Part shown: positions 1-5,799 of the stretch, piece by piece
How positions within the stretch are numbered: position 1 is the stretch's first letter
How the letters are laid out: each line of letters begins with the position of its first letter
Origin: Anaerolineae bacterium
GTDB lineage: Bacteria; Chloroflexota; Anaerolineae; Aggregatilineales; Phototrophicaceae
Assembly (NCBI GenBank): GCA_025454715.1
Contig: JALONY010000146.1
Location: 1 to 5,799 of the forward strand
Length of the DNA: 5,799 bases
Direction of reading: 5' to 3'
Notes under the pieces: model-generated
Seen by the model: only the letters and a program-made list of their open reading frames with translations
Databases searched by the model: none
What the model was told of the DNA's origin: nothing
Translations under genes and position numbers: made by a program

Positions 1-1983
1 GTGTTCGCGGTCGGCAAGCGCAGCCCGCAACCGTACACCGCCGAGGAAATCAGCACGTTTACCAACCTCGCGGCGCTGGCGGCCACTGCGCTCGAAAAGG
101 CGCAGTTGTTCGATGAGGTGAACCGGCGTGCGCGCCAGCTCGGGGCGCTCAACGAAATCAGCCAGCAATTGGTGGCCGCCGAGACCGACGACGTGAACGC
201 CCTGCTGGAGCTGATTACCTCTAGCGCGGTGTCGATTCTCGACTCCGAGGCGGGGTCGCTGTTGCTGGCCGACGAAAACGACGAGATGGCCAACCAGATG
301 GTGTTCCGCGCCGTGATTGGCGGGGCGAGTAACGAGTTGCTCGGCCAGCGTGTGCCGTCTAACCGCGGGTTGATTGGCGAGGTGGTGCGGACGGGCAAGC
401 CGCAAATCAGCAACCAAGTGCAAAGCGATGACCGTTGGCAGGGCGAGGTGGCCAAGTCCAACTTCCGCACCCAGTCGATTTTGGCCGTGCCGTTGATTGC
501 CAAAGAGCGCATCGTGGGTGTGCTGGAGGTGCTGAACAAGCGTGACGGCACCAGCTACCGCGAGGAAGAGGTCAACCTGTTGACCACGTTCGCCAGCCAA
601 GCGGCGGTCGCCATCGAAAATGCGCGCTTGTTCGCCATGACGGGTAGCGCGCTCAACCAGCGCCTCGAGGAGTTGCAGACGCTGGAGCAGATTGACCGTG
701 CGCTGGCGCGGGCGCTCGACCAGCGCGAGGTCAGCCGCATCACGATCGGGTGGGCACAACGCGGCACCAACGCCAGCTCGGTGGTGATGGGCGAGGTCAA
801 CCTCTCGAACTTGACCATGCGGGTGCTGGCGCTACAAGGGTATGAGCCTGAAGATTACCCCAGCGGGGCGGACGGCGGCATTTGGCCGCTGCACAAGGGT
901 ATCGTGCGGCGCGTGTTGCGTACCGGCGTGGCCGACCTCGCCGACCTGCGCTTCGACCCCGACTATCAGGCCAGCTTGCGCGGCTCCATCAGCCAGATTA
1001 CCGTGCCGATGTTGTCGGGCAGTGAAATCATCGCCTTGCTGGTGCTGGAAGCCAACGGCGACGCGCCGTTTTCGCTGATTGACCTCGAGTTCGTCAAGCG
1101 CCTCGCCGAGCGCTCCAGCATCGCGCTGGCCAACGCCCAGCTGTATGAGCGCATCGTGCGCGCCGCGGAGAACAAGAGCGAGTTCGTGGCGTTTGCCGCG
1201 CACGAGCTGAAAAACCCGCTGACCTCCATTAAGGGCTTCAGCGATACCTTGCTCAACCCGCGCATGGCGGCGGTGATTTCGGATGACCAGCGCACGCAGT
1301 TCTTGAGCGTGATTCGCTCCAACGCCGAGCGGATGCAGGCCATCATCGACGACTTGCGCGACATCGCGGCCAGCGACGCCGGTAAGTTGCAAATCGCCCG
1401 TGAGCCGCTCCAGTTCCACACCGTGATTGAGGACACCATCGCGCCGTTCGCGCAGATGCTCGACCAGAAAGACCAGACCATCGTCCAAGAAGTCCCCGCC
1501 CGCCTGCCGACCTTGTACGGCGACCACAAGAAGCTGGCGCAGGTGCTGACCAACCTCGTCAGCAACGCCCACAAATACAGCCCGCAAGGCACCGCCGTGC
1601 GCCTTACCGTCGAGGTGTTGCCGACCTACCGCACACCGGCGGGCATGGAGCTGGGGGAATGCTTGTACGTGAGCGTGCGAGACAGCGGCATCGGCATGAG
1701 CCCCGCCGACCTCAAGCGTATCTTCCGCGAGGACTACTTCCGCAGTGAGGACACCCGCGCCCGCGCCCAAAAAGGCACGGGGCTGGGCATGATGATTACG
1801 CAACGCATCATCGAAGGGCACGGCGGGCGCATCTGGGTCGAGAGCGAGCTGGACAAGGGTTCCAACTTCCAGTTCGTCATCCCGATTCAGCGCTATGACG
1901 ACGGCAAATCGTCCTCGACCTCGAACACGGCGGTGCGTAAGAAGATCGTGATGTCCTCGCCCGGGCAGGTCGAACAGGGCTGA
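1..1983 (+). CDS. Multi-GAF sensor histidine kinase, 5'-truncated by the window edge
   Basis: Two-component sensor kinase that should autophosphorylate on a histidine and pass the phosphate to a response regulator. Residues 1 to about 40 look like the last strand and helix of a GAF domain, so the GTG at base 1 is probably an internal codon and the true start lies upstream. Two full GAF domains follow (about 50-212 and 230-385), joined by helical linkers typical of signalling helices. The HisKA domain (about 391-458) carries HELKNP with phospho-acceptor H401; E402 and N405 fit the ExxN pattern linked to phosphatase activity in HisKA kinases. The HATPase_c domain (about 505-625) has an N-box with N518/N522, a G1 box DSGIGM (D561-M566), an F-box around F575 and a G2 box KGTGLGM (591-597). 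No membrane segment is visible, so the part seen looks cytosolic. The GAF domains contain no cysteine, which argues against a covalently bound bilin. There is no receiver domain and no partner regulator in view, so the signal is unknown. The last ~30 residues are Ser/Lys-rich and poorly defined. Confidence 0.93.
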   Translation: MFAVGKRSPQPYTAEEISTFTNLAALAATALEKAQLFDEVNRRARQLGALNEISQQLVAAETDDVNALLELITSSAVSILDSEAGSLLLADENDEMANQMVFRAVIGGASNELLGQRVPSNRGLIGEVVRTGKPQISNQVQSDDRWQGEVAKSNFRTQSILAVPLIAKERIVGVLEVLNKRDGTSYREEEVNLLTTFASQAAVAIENARLFAMTGSALNQRLEELQTLEQIDRALARALDQREVSRITIGWAQRGTNASSVVMGEVNLSNLTMRVLALQGYEPEDYPSGADGGIWPLHKGIVRRVLRTGVADLADLRFDPDYQASLRGSISQITVPMLSGSEIIALLVLEANGDAPFSLIDLEFVKRLAERSSIALANAQLYERIVRAAENKSEFVAFAAHELKNPLTSIKGFSDTLLNPRMAAVISDDQRTQFLSVIRSNAERMQAIIDDLRDIAASDAGKLQIAREPLQFHTVIEDTIAPFAQMLDQKDQTIVQEVPARLPTLYGDHKKLAQVLTNLVSNAHKYSPQGTAVRLTVEVLPTYRTPAGMELGECLYVSVRDSGIGMSPADLKRIFREDYFRSEDTRARAQKGTGLGMMITQRIIEGHGGRIWVESELDKGSNFQFVIPIQRYDDGKSSSTSNTAVRKKIVMSSPGQVEQG

Positions 1984-2005
1984 GACGCCCACCATCACCC
2001 AGTGT

Positions 2006-2030
2006 GCGCCGCCCCGTTTTGGGGTGGCGC
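2006..2030 (+). terminator. GC-rich hairpin after the kinase gene, probable terminator
   Basis: The arms at 2006-2015 (gcgccgcccc) and 2021-2030 (ggggtggcgc) pair over 10 bp with a single G-U wobble (2011/2025) and a 5-base loop (gtttt). It lies 23 bases after the kinase stop and before the lon promoter, the expected place for a terminator. The bases after it (tgtcaaatct) are not a T-run, so it is not a textbook Rho-independent terminator. It may act as a weak terminator or as a 3'-end stabiliser of the kinase mRNA. Confidence 0.55.
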
Positions 2031-2084
2031 TGTCAAATCTACATAAGAAAAGCGGCCTGACGATACCGTTACGGCGCTCGTTTG

Positions 2085-2093
2085 TGCTACAAT
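2085..2093 (+). promoter_or_regulatory. Extended -10 promoter for lon
   Basis: The sequence tgctacaat contains a TACAAT -10 hexamer (2088-2093) preceded by TG one base upstream, the extended -10 arrangement of sigma-70-type promoters. No good -35 box sits at 16-18 bases: the 17-base position (2065-2070, accgtt) is a poor match. This fits a promoter that relies on the extended -10 or on an activator. The transcript would begin near base 2100, giving lon a leader of roughly 47 bases. I see no clear CIRCE element or classic sigma-32-type heat-shock promoter. The call rests on motif and position only. Confidence 0.5.
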
Positions 2094-2100
2094 CTCACAC

Positions 2101-2123
2101 CCTATCCGTAACCGACGGATAGG
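2101..2123 (+). promoter_or_regulatory. Perfect 9-bp inverted repeat at the lon transcript start
   Basis: cctatccgt (2101-2109) and acggatagg (2115-2123) are exact reverse complements around a 5-base spacer (aaccg). The repeat begins about 8 bases after the predicted -10 box, so it overlaps the expected transcription start and the first bases of the leader. It could be a repressor operator or a 5'-terminal mRNA stem-loop. It has no T-run, lies before the gene and leaves the ribosome binding site (2135-2140) free, so a terminator role is unlikely. The symmetry is certain; the function is inferred. Confidence 0.55.
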
Positions 2124-2134
2124 CCTTCGAGCAA

Positions 2135-2140
2135 AAGAGA
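2135..2140 (+). promoter_or_regulatory. Ribosome binding site of lon
   Basis: aagaga is a partial Shine-Dalgarno match 6 bases before the GTG at 2147. It supports that start: a TAG at 2120-2122 is in frame with lon, and GTG 2147 is the first usable start codon after it. The next in-frame ATG (about 2321) would remove the start of the conserved N-terminal LON domain. Confidence 0.5.
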
Positions 2141-2146
2141 CCGACA

Positions 2147-4693
2147 GTGAACGATTCCTATATCACCAACGATTTCGACGCGGTGCCCAACGCCAAACAA
2201 AACCCGTCGGGGTTGCTGACACTGGTGGTGGTGCCACTGGTCGATACCGTGGTTTACCCCAACGTCATCACGCCTATCCCTATCCTGAGCAAGCGCGCCG
2301 CCGCCGCCGTGCAGCACGCCATGAGCAACCGCCTGACCGTGCTGGGATTGGCGCAGCGCAACCCCGACCTCCGCACCCCGCAGGCCAAAGACCTGTACAT
2401 CGTCGGCACCGAGCTGGCCTTGTCGCGCACCCAAATCCCGTTCCGCGATGGCACCGACACGGTGTTGGCGCAGGGGCGTCGGCGCGTGCAGGTGGTCAAT
2501 ATCGTGCAGCAAGACCCCTACATCCTCGCCGAGGCGCGGGTGCTGCGCGATGACGAGGCGCAAGGCGACGAGGCCGATATGCTGGCGCGCACGGTGCTGG
2601 AGATGTTCAACACCGTGTCCGAAATCAGCGAGACGATTACCGATGAGGTGCTCGACTTCGCCAGCACGATTTTCGATTATGGCGCGCTGGCCGATTTCGT
2701 CGCCTCGACCCTGCCGCTGACGCTGGAAGAGCGCCAGCAGGTGCTGGAGATGTCGGACGTGGCCGCACGCCTGCGCGTGGTGGCCGCCCTGATTAACCGT
2801 GAGCTGAACCTGTTGGAACTGCGCGAGGACATCGCCGAGCAAGTCCAATCGGAAATGTCGAAGAACCAACGCGAGGCTTTTCTGCGTGAGCAGGTGCGCG
2901 TCATCCAGAATGAGCTGGCCGAGGGCGACCCGTTCCAACAAGACTTGGCCGAGATTCGCCGCCTCGTCGAGGAAGCGGTACTCACGCCCGAGGTGCGGGA
3001 GCGCGCCAACAAAGAATTGACCCGCTTGGCGATGATGCCGCCGATGGCGCCCGAGGTCGGCATCATCCGCACGTATCTGGATTGGATCGTCGGGTTGCCG
3101 TGGGTGACGCGCACCGAGGACGTGCTCGACCTCGCCCATGCTCAGCGCGTGCTGGATGAAGACCATTACGGCCTGAAGAAGATTAAAGACCGCATCCTAG
3201 AGCATATCGCGGTGCGTAAGCTGGCCGCCGACAAGACCAAAGCGCCGATTTTGTGTTTCGTCGGCCCTCCCGGGGTGGGCAAGACCAGCCTCGGGCGCAG
3301 CATTGCGCGGGCACTGGGGCGCAAGTTCGTGCGCGTCAGCCTCGGCGGATTGCGCGACGAGGCCGAGATTCGCGGCCACCGGCGCACCTATATCGGCGCG
3401 TTGCCCGGGCGCGTCTTGCAGACGATGAAGCGGGCGGGCACGGTCAATCCGGTCTTCATGCTGGACGAAATCGACAAGCTGGGGCAAGACTTCCGCGGTG
3501 ACCCGGCCTCGGCCTTGCTGGAAGTGCTCGACCCTGAGCAAAACAACGCCTTCAGCGACCATTACCTCGACCTCGATTACGACTTGTCGAAGGTGTTCTT
3601 CATCACCACCGCCAACGACCTCTCGACCTTGCCGGAGGCGTTGCTCGACCGCTTGGAGGTGATCGAGTTCGCGGGCTATACCGAGGAAGAGAAGACCGCC
3701 ATCGCCCAGCAATACTTGGTGCCGGAGCAGCTCAAGGCCACCGGCATCGAGTCGCAAAGCATCCGCTTCTCGCCGGAGGCGTTGCGCGTGTTGGTGCGCG
3801 AGTACACCTATGAGGCTGGCGTCCGCAACCTCAACCGCGAGGTGGGCAACGTGTGCCGCAAGCTGGCACGGCAGGTGGCCGAGGGCAAGCGTGCGCCCAA
3901 GCGGGTGACGCCCGATGTCGTGCACACGCTGTTGGGCGCGCCGCTGTACCTCGAGGGGCAGACCAACCGCGCCGATACGGTCGGGTTGGTGACCGGCCTT
4001 GCGTGGACGCCGGGCGGGGGTGACACCTTGAGCATCGAGGTTAGCATCTTGCCCGGCAAGGGCACCCTGATGTTGACCGGTAGCCTCGGCGAGGTGATGC
4101 AAGAGTCGGCGCAAGCCGCCATGTCGTATACCCGCAGTCGTGCCGCCGAGTTCAATGTGCCGGATGAGGACTTCGAGGAATATGACGTGCACGTGCACAT
4201 CCCTGAGGGCGCGGTACCCAAGGACGGCCCCTCGGCGGGCATCACCCTTGCGACGGCCATCATCTCGGCCTTTACCGAGCGCAAGGTGCGCGCCGCGTTT
4301 GCGATGACGGGTGAGATTACCTTGCGCGGGCGGGTGTTGCCGGTCGGCGGCATTAAGGAAAAGGTGCTGGCCGCCCACCGTGCTAAGCTCAATACGGTCA
4401 TCCTGCCCAAGCCCAACGAGAAGGATTTGCAAGACATCCCGCCCAAGACCTTGCAATCGATGACCATTCACCTCGTCGAGTCGATGCAGGATGTCTTGGA
4501 TTTGGTGCTGTTGGAGGCTCCTGCCGAGCGCTTGCGCGATCAGCTGCTGAAAGAGAAAGACAAGAAGAAGAAGCCCGAAAGCAAGAAGAAGGCCAAATCG
4601 GAAACGCCCGAAGCCGAAACACCCGCCCCAGCGCCCAAGCCGCGCAAGCGCAAAGCCGACCAGACCCCGGCAGAAGATGAGCAACCCGCATGA
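2147..4693 (+). CDS. lon: ATP-dependent serine protease Lon (LonA type)
   Basis: Cytosolic homo-oligomeric AAA+ protease (endopeptidase La, EC 3.4.21.53) that unfolds and degrades misfolded and short-lived regulatory proteins. The N-terminal substrate-binding LON domain spans about 26-215, starting at [14 protein letters not shown] helical region follows (about 220-320) with the conserved [11 protein letters not shown] (from 239). The AAA+ module has Walker A GPPGVGKT (373-380, K379), Walker B FMLDEID (D440, E441), sensor-1 N490, an arginine finger R502 in LLDRLEV, and sensor-2 R560 in AGVRNLNRE. The S16 protease domain has catalytic S696 in PKDGPSAG and K739 in [12 protein letters not shown]. 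The 43-residue spacing equals that of S679/K722 in E. coli Lon, so the enzyme should be active. It starts at GTG. At 848 residues it is longer than the usual ~780-810, owing to a Lys-, Pro- and Ala-rich tail from about 802 with no recognisable domain. Its stop overlaps the next gene's start (ATGA). Confidence 0.97.
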   Translation: MNDSYITNDFDAVPNAKQNPSGLLTLVVVPLVDTVVYPNVITPIPILSKRAAAAVQHAMSNRLTVLGLAQRNPDLRTPQAKDLYIVGTELALSRTQIPFRDGTDTVLAQGRRRVQVVNIVQQDPYILAEARVLRDDEAQGDEADMLARTVLEMFNTVSEISETITDEVLDFASTIFDYGALADFVASTLPLTLEERQQVLEMSDVAARLRVVAALINRELNLLELREDIAEQVQSEMSKNQREAFLREQVRVIQNELAEGDPFQQDLAEIRRLVEEAVLTPEVRERANKELTRLAMMPPMAPEVGIIRTYLDWIVGLPWVTRTEDVLDLAHAQRVLDEDHYGLKKIKDRILEHIAVRKLAADKTKAPILCFVGPPGVGKTSLGRSIARALGRKFVRVSLGGLRDEAEIRGHRRTYIGALPGRVLQTMKRAGTVNPVFMLDEIDKLGQDFRGDPASALLEVLDPEQNNAFSDHYLDLDYDLSKVFFITTANDLSTLPEALLDRLEVIEFAGYTEEEKTAIAQQYLVPEQLKATGIESQSIRFSPEALRVLVREYTYEAGVRNLNREVGNVCRKLARQVAEGKRAPKRVTPDVVHTLLGAPLYLEGQTNRADTVGLVTGLAWTPGGGDTLSIEVSILPGKGTLMLTGSLGEVMQESAQAAMSYTRSRAAEFNVPDEDFEEYDVHVHIPEGAVPKDGPSAGITLATAIISAFTERKVRAAFAMTGEITLRGRVLPVGGIKEKVLAAHRAKLNTVILPKPNEKDLQDIPPKTLQSMTIHLVESMQDVLDLVLLEAPAERLRDQLLKEKDKKKKPESKKKAKSETPEAETPAPAPKPRKRKADQTPAEDEQPA

Positions 4694-5331
4694 GCGCCCG
4701 AGAAGCGGATGAGGTACGAGCATATTACGCCCCGCTGACCACCAGCCCGTCCGAGGTCTGGTTGCCCAAACAGGCCGAGCGCGAGGCGATCGCCGAGGCG
4801 TTGATGGCCTTGGCCAACACGCGGCAGGGCGGGGTGGTGTCGGTCGGGGTCGGGGTGGATGGTCGGGCGCACGGGGTCGATGAGGCCGTGCCGGTGCTCG
4901 ACCGCGTGCTGCACGCGGCGCTCAGCTTGTCACCGGCGCTGATTATCCCGTTGCCCAAGGTGGTCGAGGTCAATGGGGTGCGGGTGGTGCGGGTGCTGGT
5001 TCCGGCGGGCATGGCGCACGTCTACAGCTTCGAGGGGCGTTACCTGACCCGCGAGGCTGGCCGCACCGTGCCGCTCTTGCCGACCCTGCTGCGCCGGTTG
5101 CTGATTGAGCGTGGCGAGGTCACGTTCGAGGCCGAGCCGGTAGCCGACCTGCCGCGTGAGGCGCTGGATTGGGAACGGGCGCAACATTACGCCGCCTCGG
5201 TCGGGGAGCGTGACGCCGAGCAACTGCTACTCCAGCGCGGGTGCGTGGTGCGGGTGGGCGAGGTCTTGCGCCCGACACCCGCGCCGCACCGTGCGCGGCA
5301 GCGAAATCACCGCGGTGCGCTTCGGCGGTAA
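4690..5331 (+). CDS. AlbA_2 (Schlafen-type) putative DNA-binding protein, N-terminal part of a frame-broken gene
   Basis: The ATG overlaps the lon TGA (ATGA, 4690-4693), which indicates translational coupling; a purine-rich agaaga lies at 4672-4677 inside lon. Residues about 15-140 fit an AlbA_2 domain, the putative nucleic-acid-binding module of RecG-related regulators and Schlafen proteins. Evidence includes an opening segment [10 protein letters not shown], the helix-plus-glycine signature [15 protein letters not shown] (L41 on; N43, G47, G48), then DGRAHGV, a [14 protein letters not shown] strand pair, and [12 protein letters not shown]. Residues 140-195 are a helical linker ending in a winged-helix-like [14 protein letters not shown]. 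After T196 (base 5277) the frame turns to an Arg/His-rich sequence unlike the family and stops at 5331. The expected continuation is found one frame over (5285-5799). The normal product would be roughly twice this length. Whether the fragment is made as a stable protein is unknown. Confidence 0.8.
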   Translation: MSAREADEVRAYYAPLTTSPSEVWLPKQAEREAIAEALMALANTRQGGVVSVGVGVDGRAHGVDEAVPVLDRVLHAALSLSPALIIPLPKVVEVNGVRVVRVLVPAGMAHVYSFEGRYLTREAGRTVPLLPTLLRRLLIERGEVTFEAEPVADLPREALDWERAQHYAASVGERDAEQLLLQRGCVVRVGEVLRPTPAPHRARQRNHRGALRR

Positions 5332-5799
5332 GGTGATGAGCGACACCTTCACCCGTCAGGATATCCTCGGCACGCTGCCCGACCAGATTCGGCGCGCCGA
5401 GACCTTCCTGCGCGACACCTTGCGGAAGGATGTGCAATTGCGCGACAACATGGCGCGCAATGAGCGTTACGAATACCCGCTGGAGGCGGTGCGTGAGCTG
5501 GTGGTCAACGCGGTGGCGCACCGCGATTACAGCATCCACGGCGACGGCATCCGCTTGTACGTGTTCGCCGACCGGCTCGAAATCACCAGCCCCGGGCGCT
5601 TGCCGGGGCCGGTCACGCTTCAAAATATCAAGGATGAGCGCTTCTCGCGCAATCCGGCAGTGGTGCAGGTCTTGGCCGATATGGGCTTCATCGAGCGGCT
5701 GGGCTATGGGGTTGACCGCGTATTTGAGCTGATGCGCCAGCACGGCCTACGCGAGCCGGTCTTCACCGAAACCGATGGCGGCTTTCGCGTCACGATGTA
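5285..5799 (+). pseudogene. HATPase_c_4 C-terminal half of the AlbA_2 gene, out of frame and cut by the right edge
   Basis: Reading codons in the frame of 5291 (gtg) gives an uninterrupted family-like sequence to the window end. It begins [20 protein letters not shown] and continues with a helical region rich in RRAETFLRDTL. ELVVNAVAHRDY follows (NAVAHRDY at 5507-5530), the N-box-like ATP-binding signature of HATPase_c_4 domains, then FADRLEITSPGRLPG (SPGRLPG at 5588-5608), a DERFSRNP segment, and ERLGYGVDR (RLGYGVDR at 5696-5719). These are hallmark motifs of the C-terminal domain of 'RecG-related' putative transcriptional regulators. This is not the RecG helicase itself, since no helicase motifs are present. 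The frame is one base later than that of 4690-5331, so both parts are pieces of one gene interrupted at about 5278-5290. A restart at ATG 5336, 5 bases after the stop at 5329-5331, is conceivable. The last codon is incomplete (ta at 5798-5799), so whether the protein ends here cannot be told. Confidence 0.75.

Noticed and set aside
1..120. GTG at base 1 as the true start of the kinase
   Set aside because: The first ~40 residues match the end of a GAF domain, so the coding region very likely extends upstream of the window.
832..1998. 388-codon open frame on the - strand opposite the kinase
   Set aside because: The + strand encodes clear GAF, HisKA and HATPase motifs across the same span. The antisense translation (His/Val/Gln/Arg-rich) resembles no family I know.
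2102..3166. 354-codon open frame on the - strand over the N-terminal half of lon
   Set aside because: It is again His/Gln/Arg-rich antisense sequence opposite conserved Lon sequence, and it runs through the lon leader and ribosome binding site.
3197..4723. 508-codon open frame on the - strand opposite lon
   Set aside because: It is a shadow of lon caused by GC-rich codon bias. Its translation is His/Leu/Gly/Arg-rich low-complexity sequence with no recognisable domain, while the + strand has every Lon motif.
5269..5293. Programmed ribosomal frameshifting in the third gene
   Set aside because: There is no slippery heptamer or homopolymer, and family comparison suggests missing coding sequence, which recoding would not explain.
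5430..5732. 100-codon + strand frame overlapping the HATPase_c_4 region
   Set aside because: It is Trp/Arg/Cys/Ser-rich with no domain and lies in the wrong frame relative to the conserved NAVAHRDY and SPGRLPG motifs.
5120..5743. 207-codon open frame on the - strand near the right end
   Set aside because: The + strand has conserved HATPase_c_4 motifs here. The antisense product ends in Arg/Pro/Ala-rich low-complexity sequence.
4690..5799. Annotation of the third gene as the RecG helicase
   Set aside because: Homologues are often labelled RecG-like, but no Walker A/B or helicase motifs are present; the domains are AlbA_2 and HATPase_c_4.

Overview
The window is GC-rich bacterial DNA with three protein genes, all on the + strand and tightly packed. 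Multi-GAF sensor kinases of this style (an FVAFAAHELKNPLTSIKG-type H-box), a lon gene of the LonA class and an AlbA_2/RecG-like ATPase together suggest a Chloroflexota-like bacterium. That assignment comes from general family resemblance, not a search, and is only moderately secure.

Layout: (1) 1-1983 is the 3' part of a multi-GAF sensor histidine kinase cut by the left edge. (2) 1984-2146 is a 163-base intergenic region. It holds a strong GC hairpin just after the kinase (probable terminator), an extended -10 promoter at about 2085-2093, a perfect 9-bp inverted repeat at 2101-2123 where the transcript should begin, and a modest ribosome binding site. (3) 2147-4693 is a complete lon gene (848 residues, GTG start) with all catalytic motifs and an unusual Lys/Pro/Ala-rich C-terminal tail. 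(4) From 4690, overlapping the lon stop as ATGA, runs a gene for an AlbA_2 (Schlafen-type) plus HATPase_c_4 protein of the 'RecG-related' putative transcriptional regulator family. Its reading frame is broken near 5278-5290, and the C-terminal half continues in another frame to the right edge.

How they fit: the kinase appears to be a separate transcription unit. Lon and the AlbA_2 gene look like one translationally coupled operon driven by the promoter at about 2085. Lon degrades damaged and regulatory proteins. The AlbA_2 protein probably binds nucleic acid and ATP, but its job is unknown, and in this sequence it is disrupted either by a real deletion or by a sequencing/assembly error.

I see no tRNA, rRNA, CRISPR array, insertion sequence or clearly novel multi-gene system. 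The points most worth checking are the broken AlbA_2 gene, its overlap with lon, and the inverted repeat at the lon promoter.
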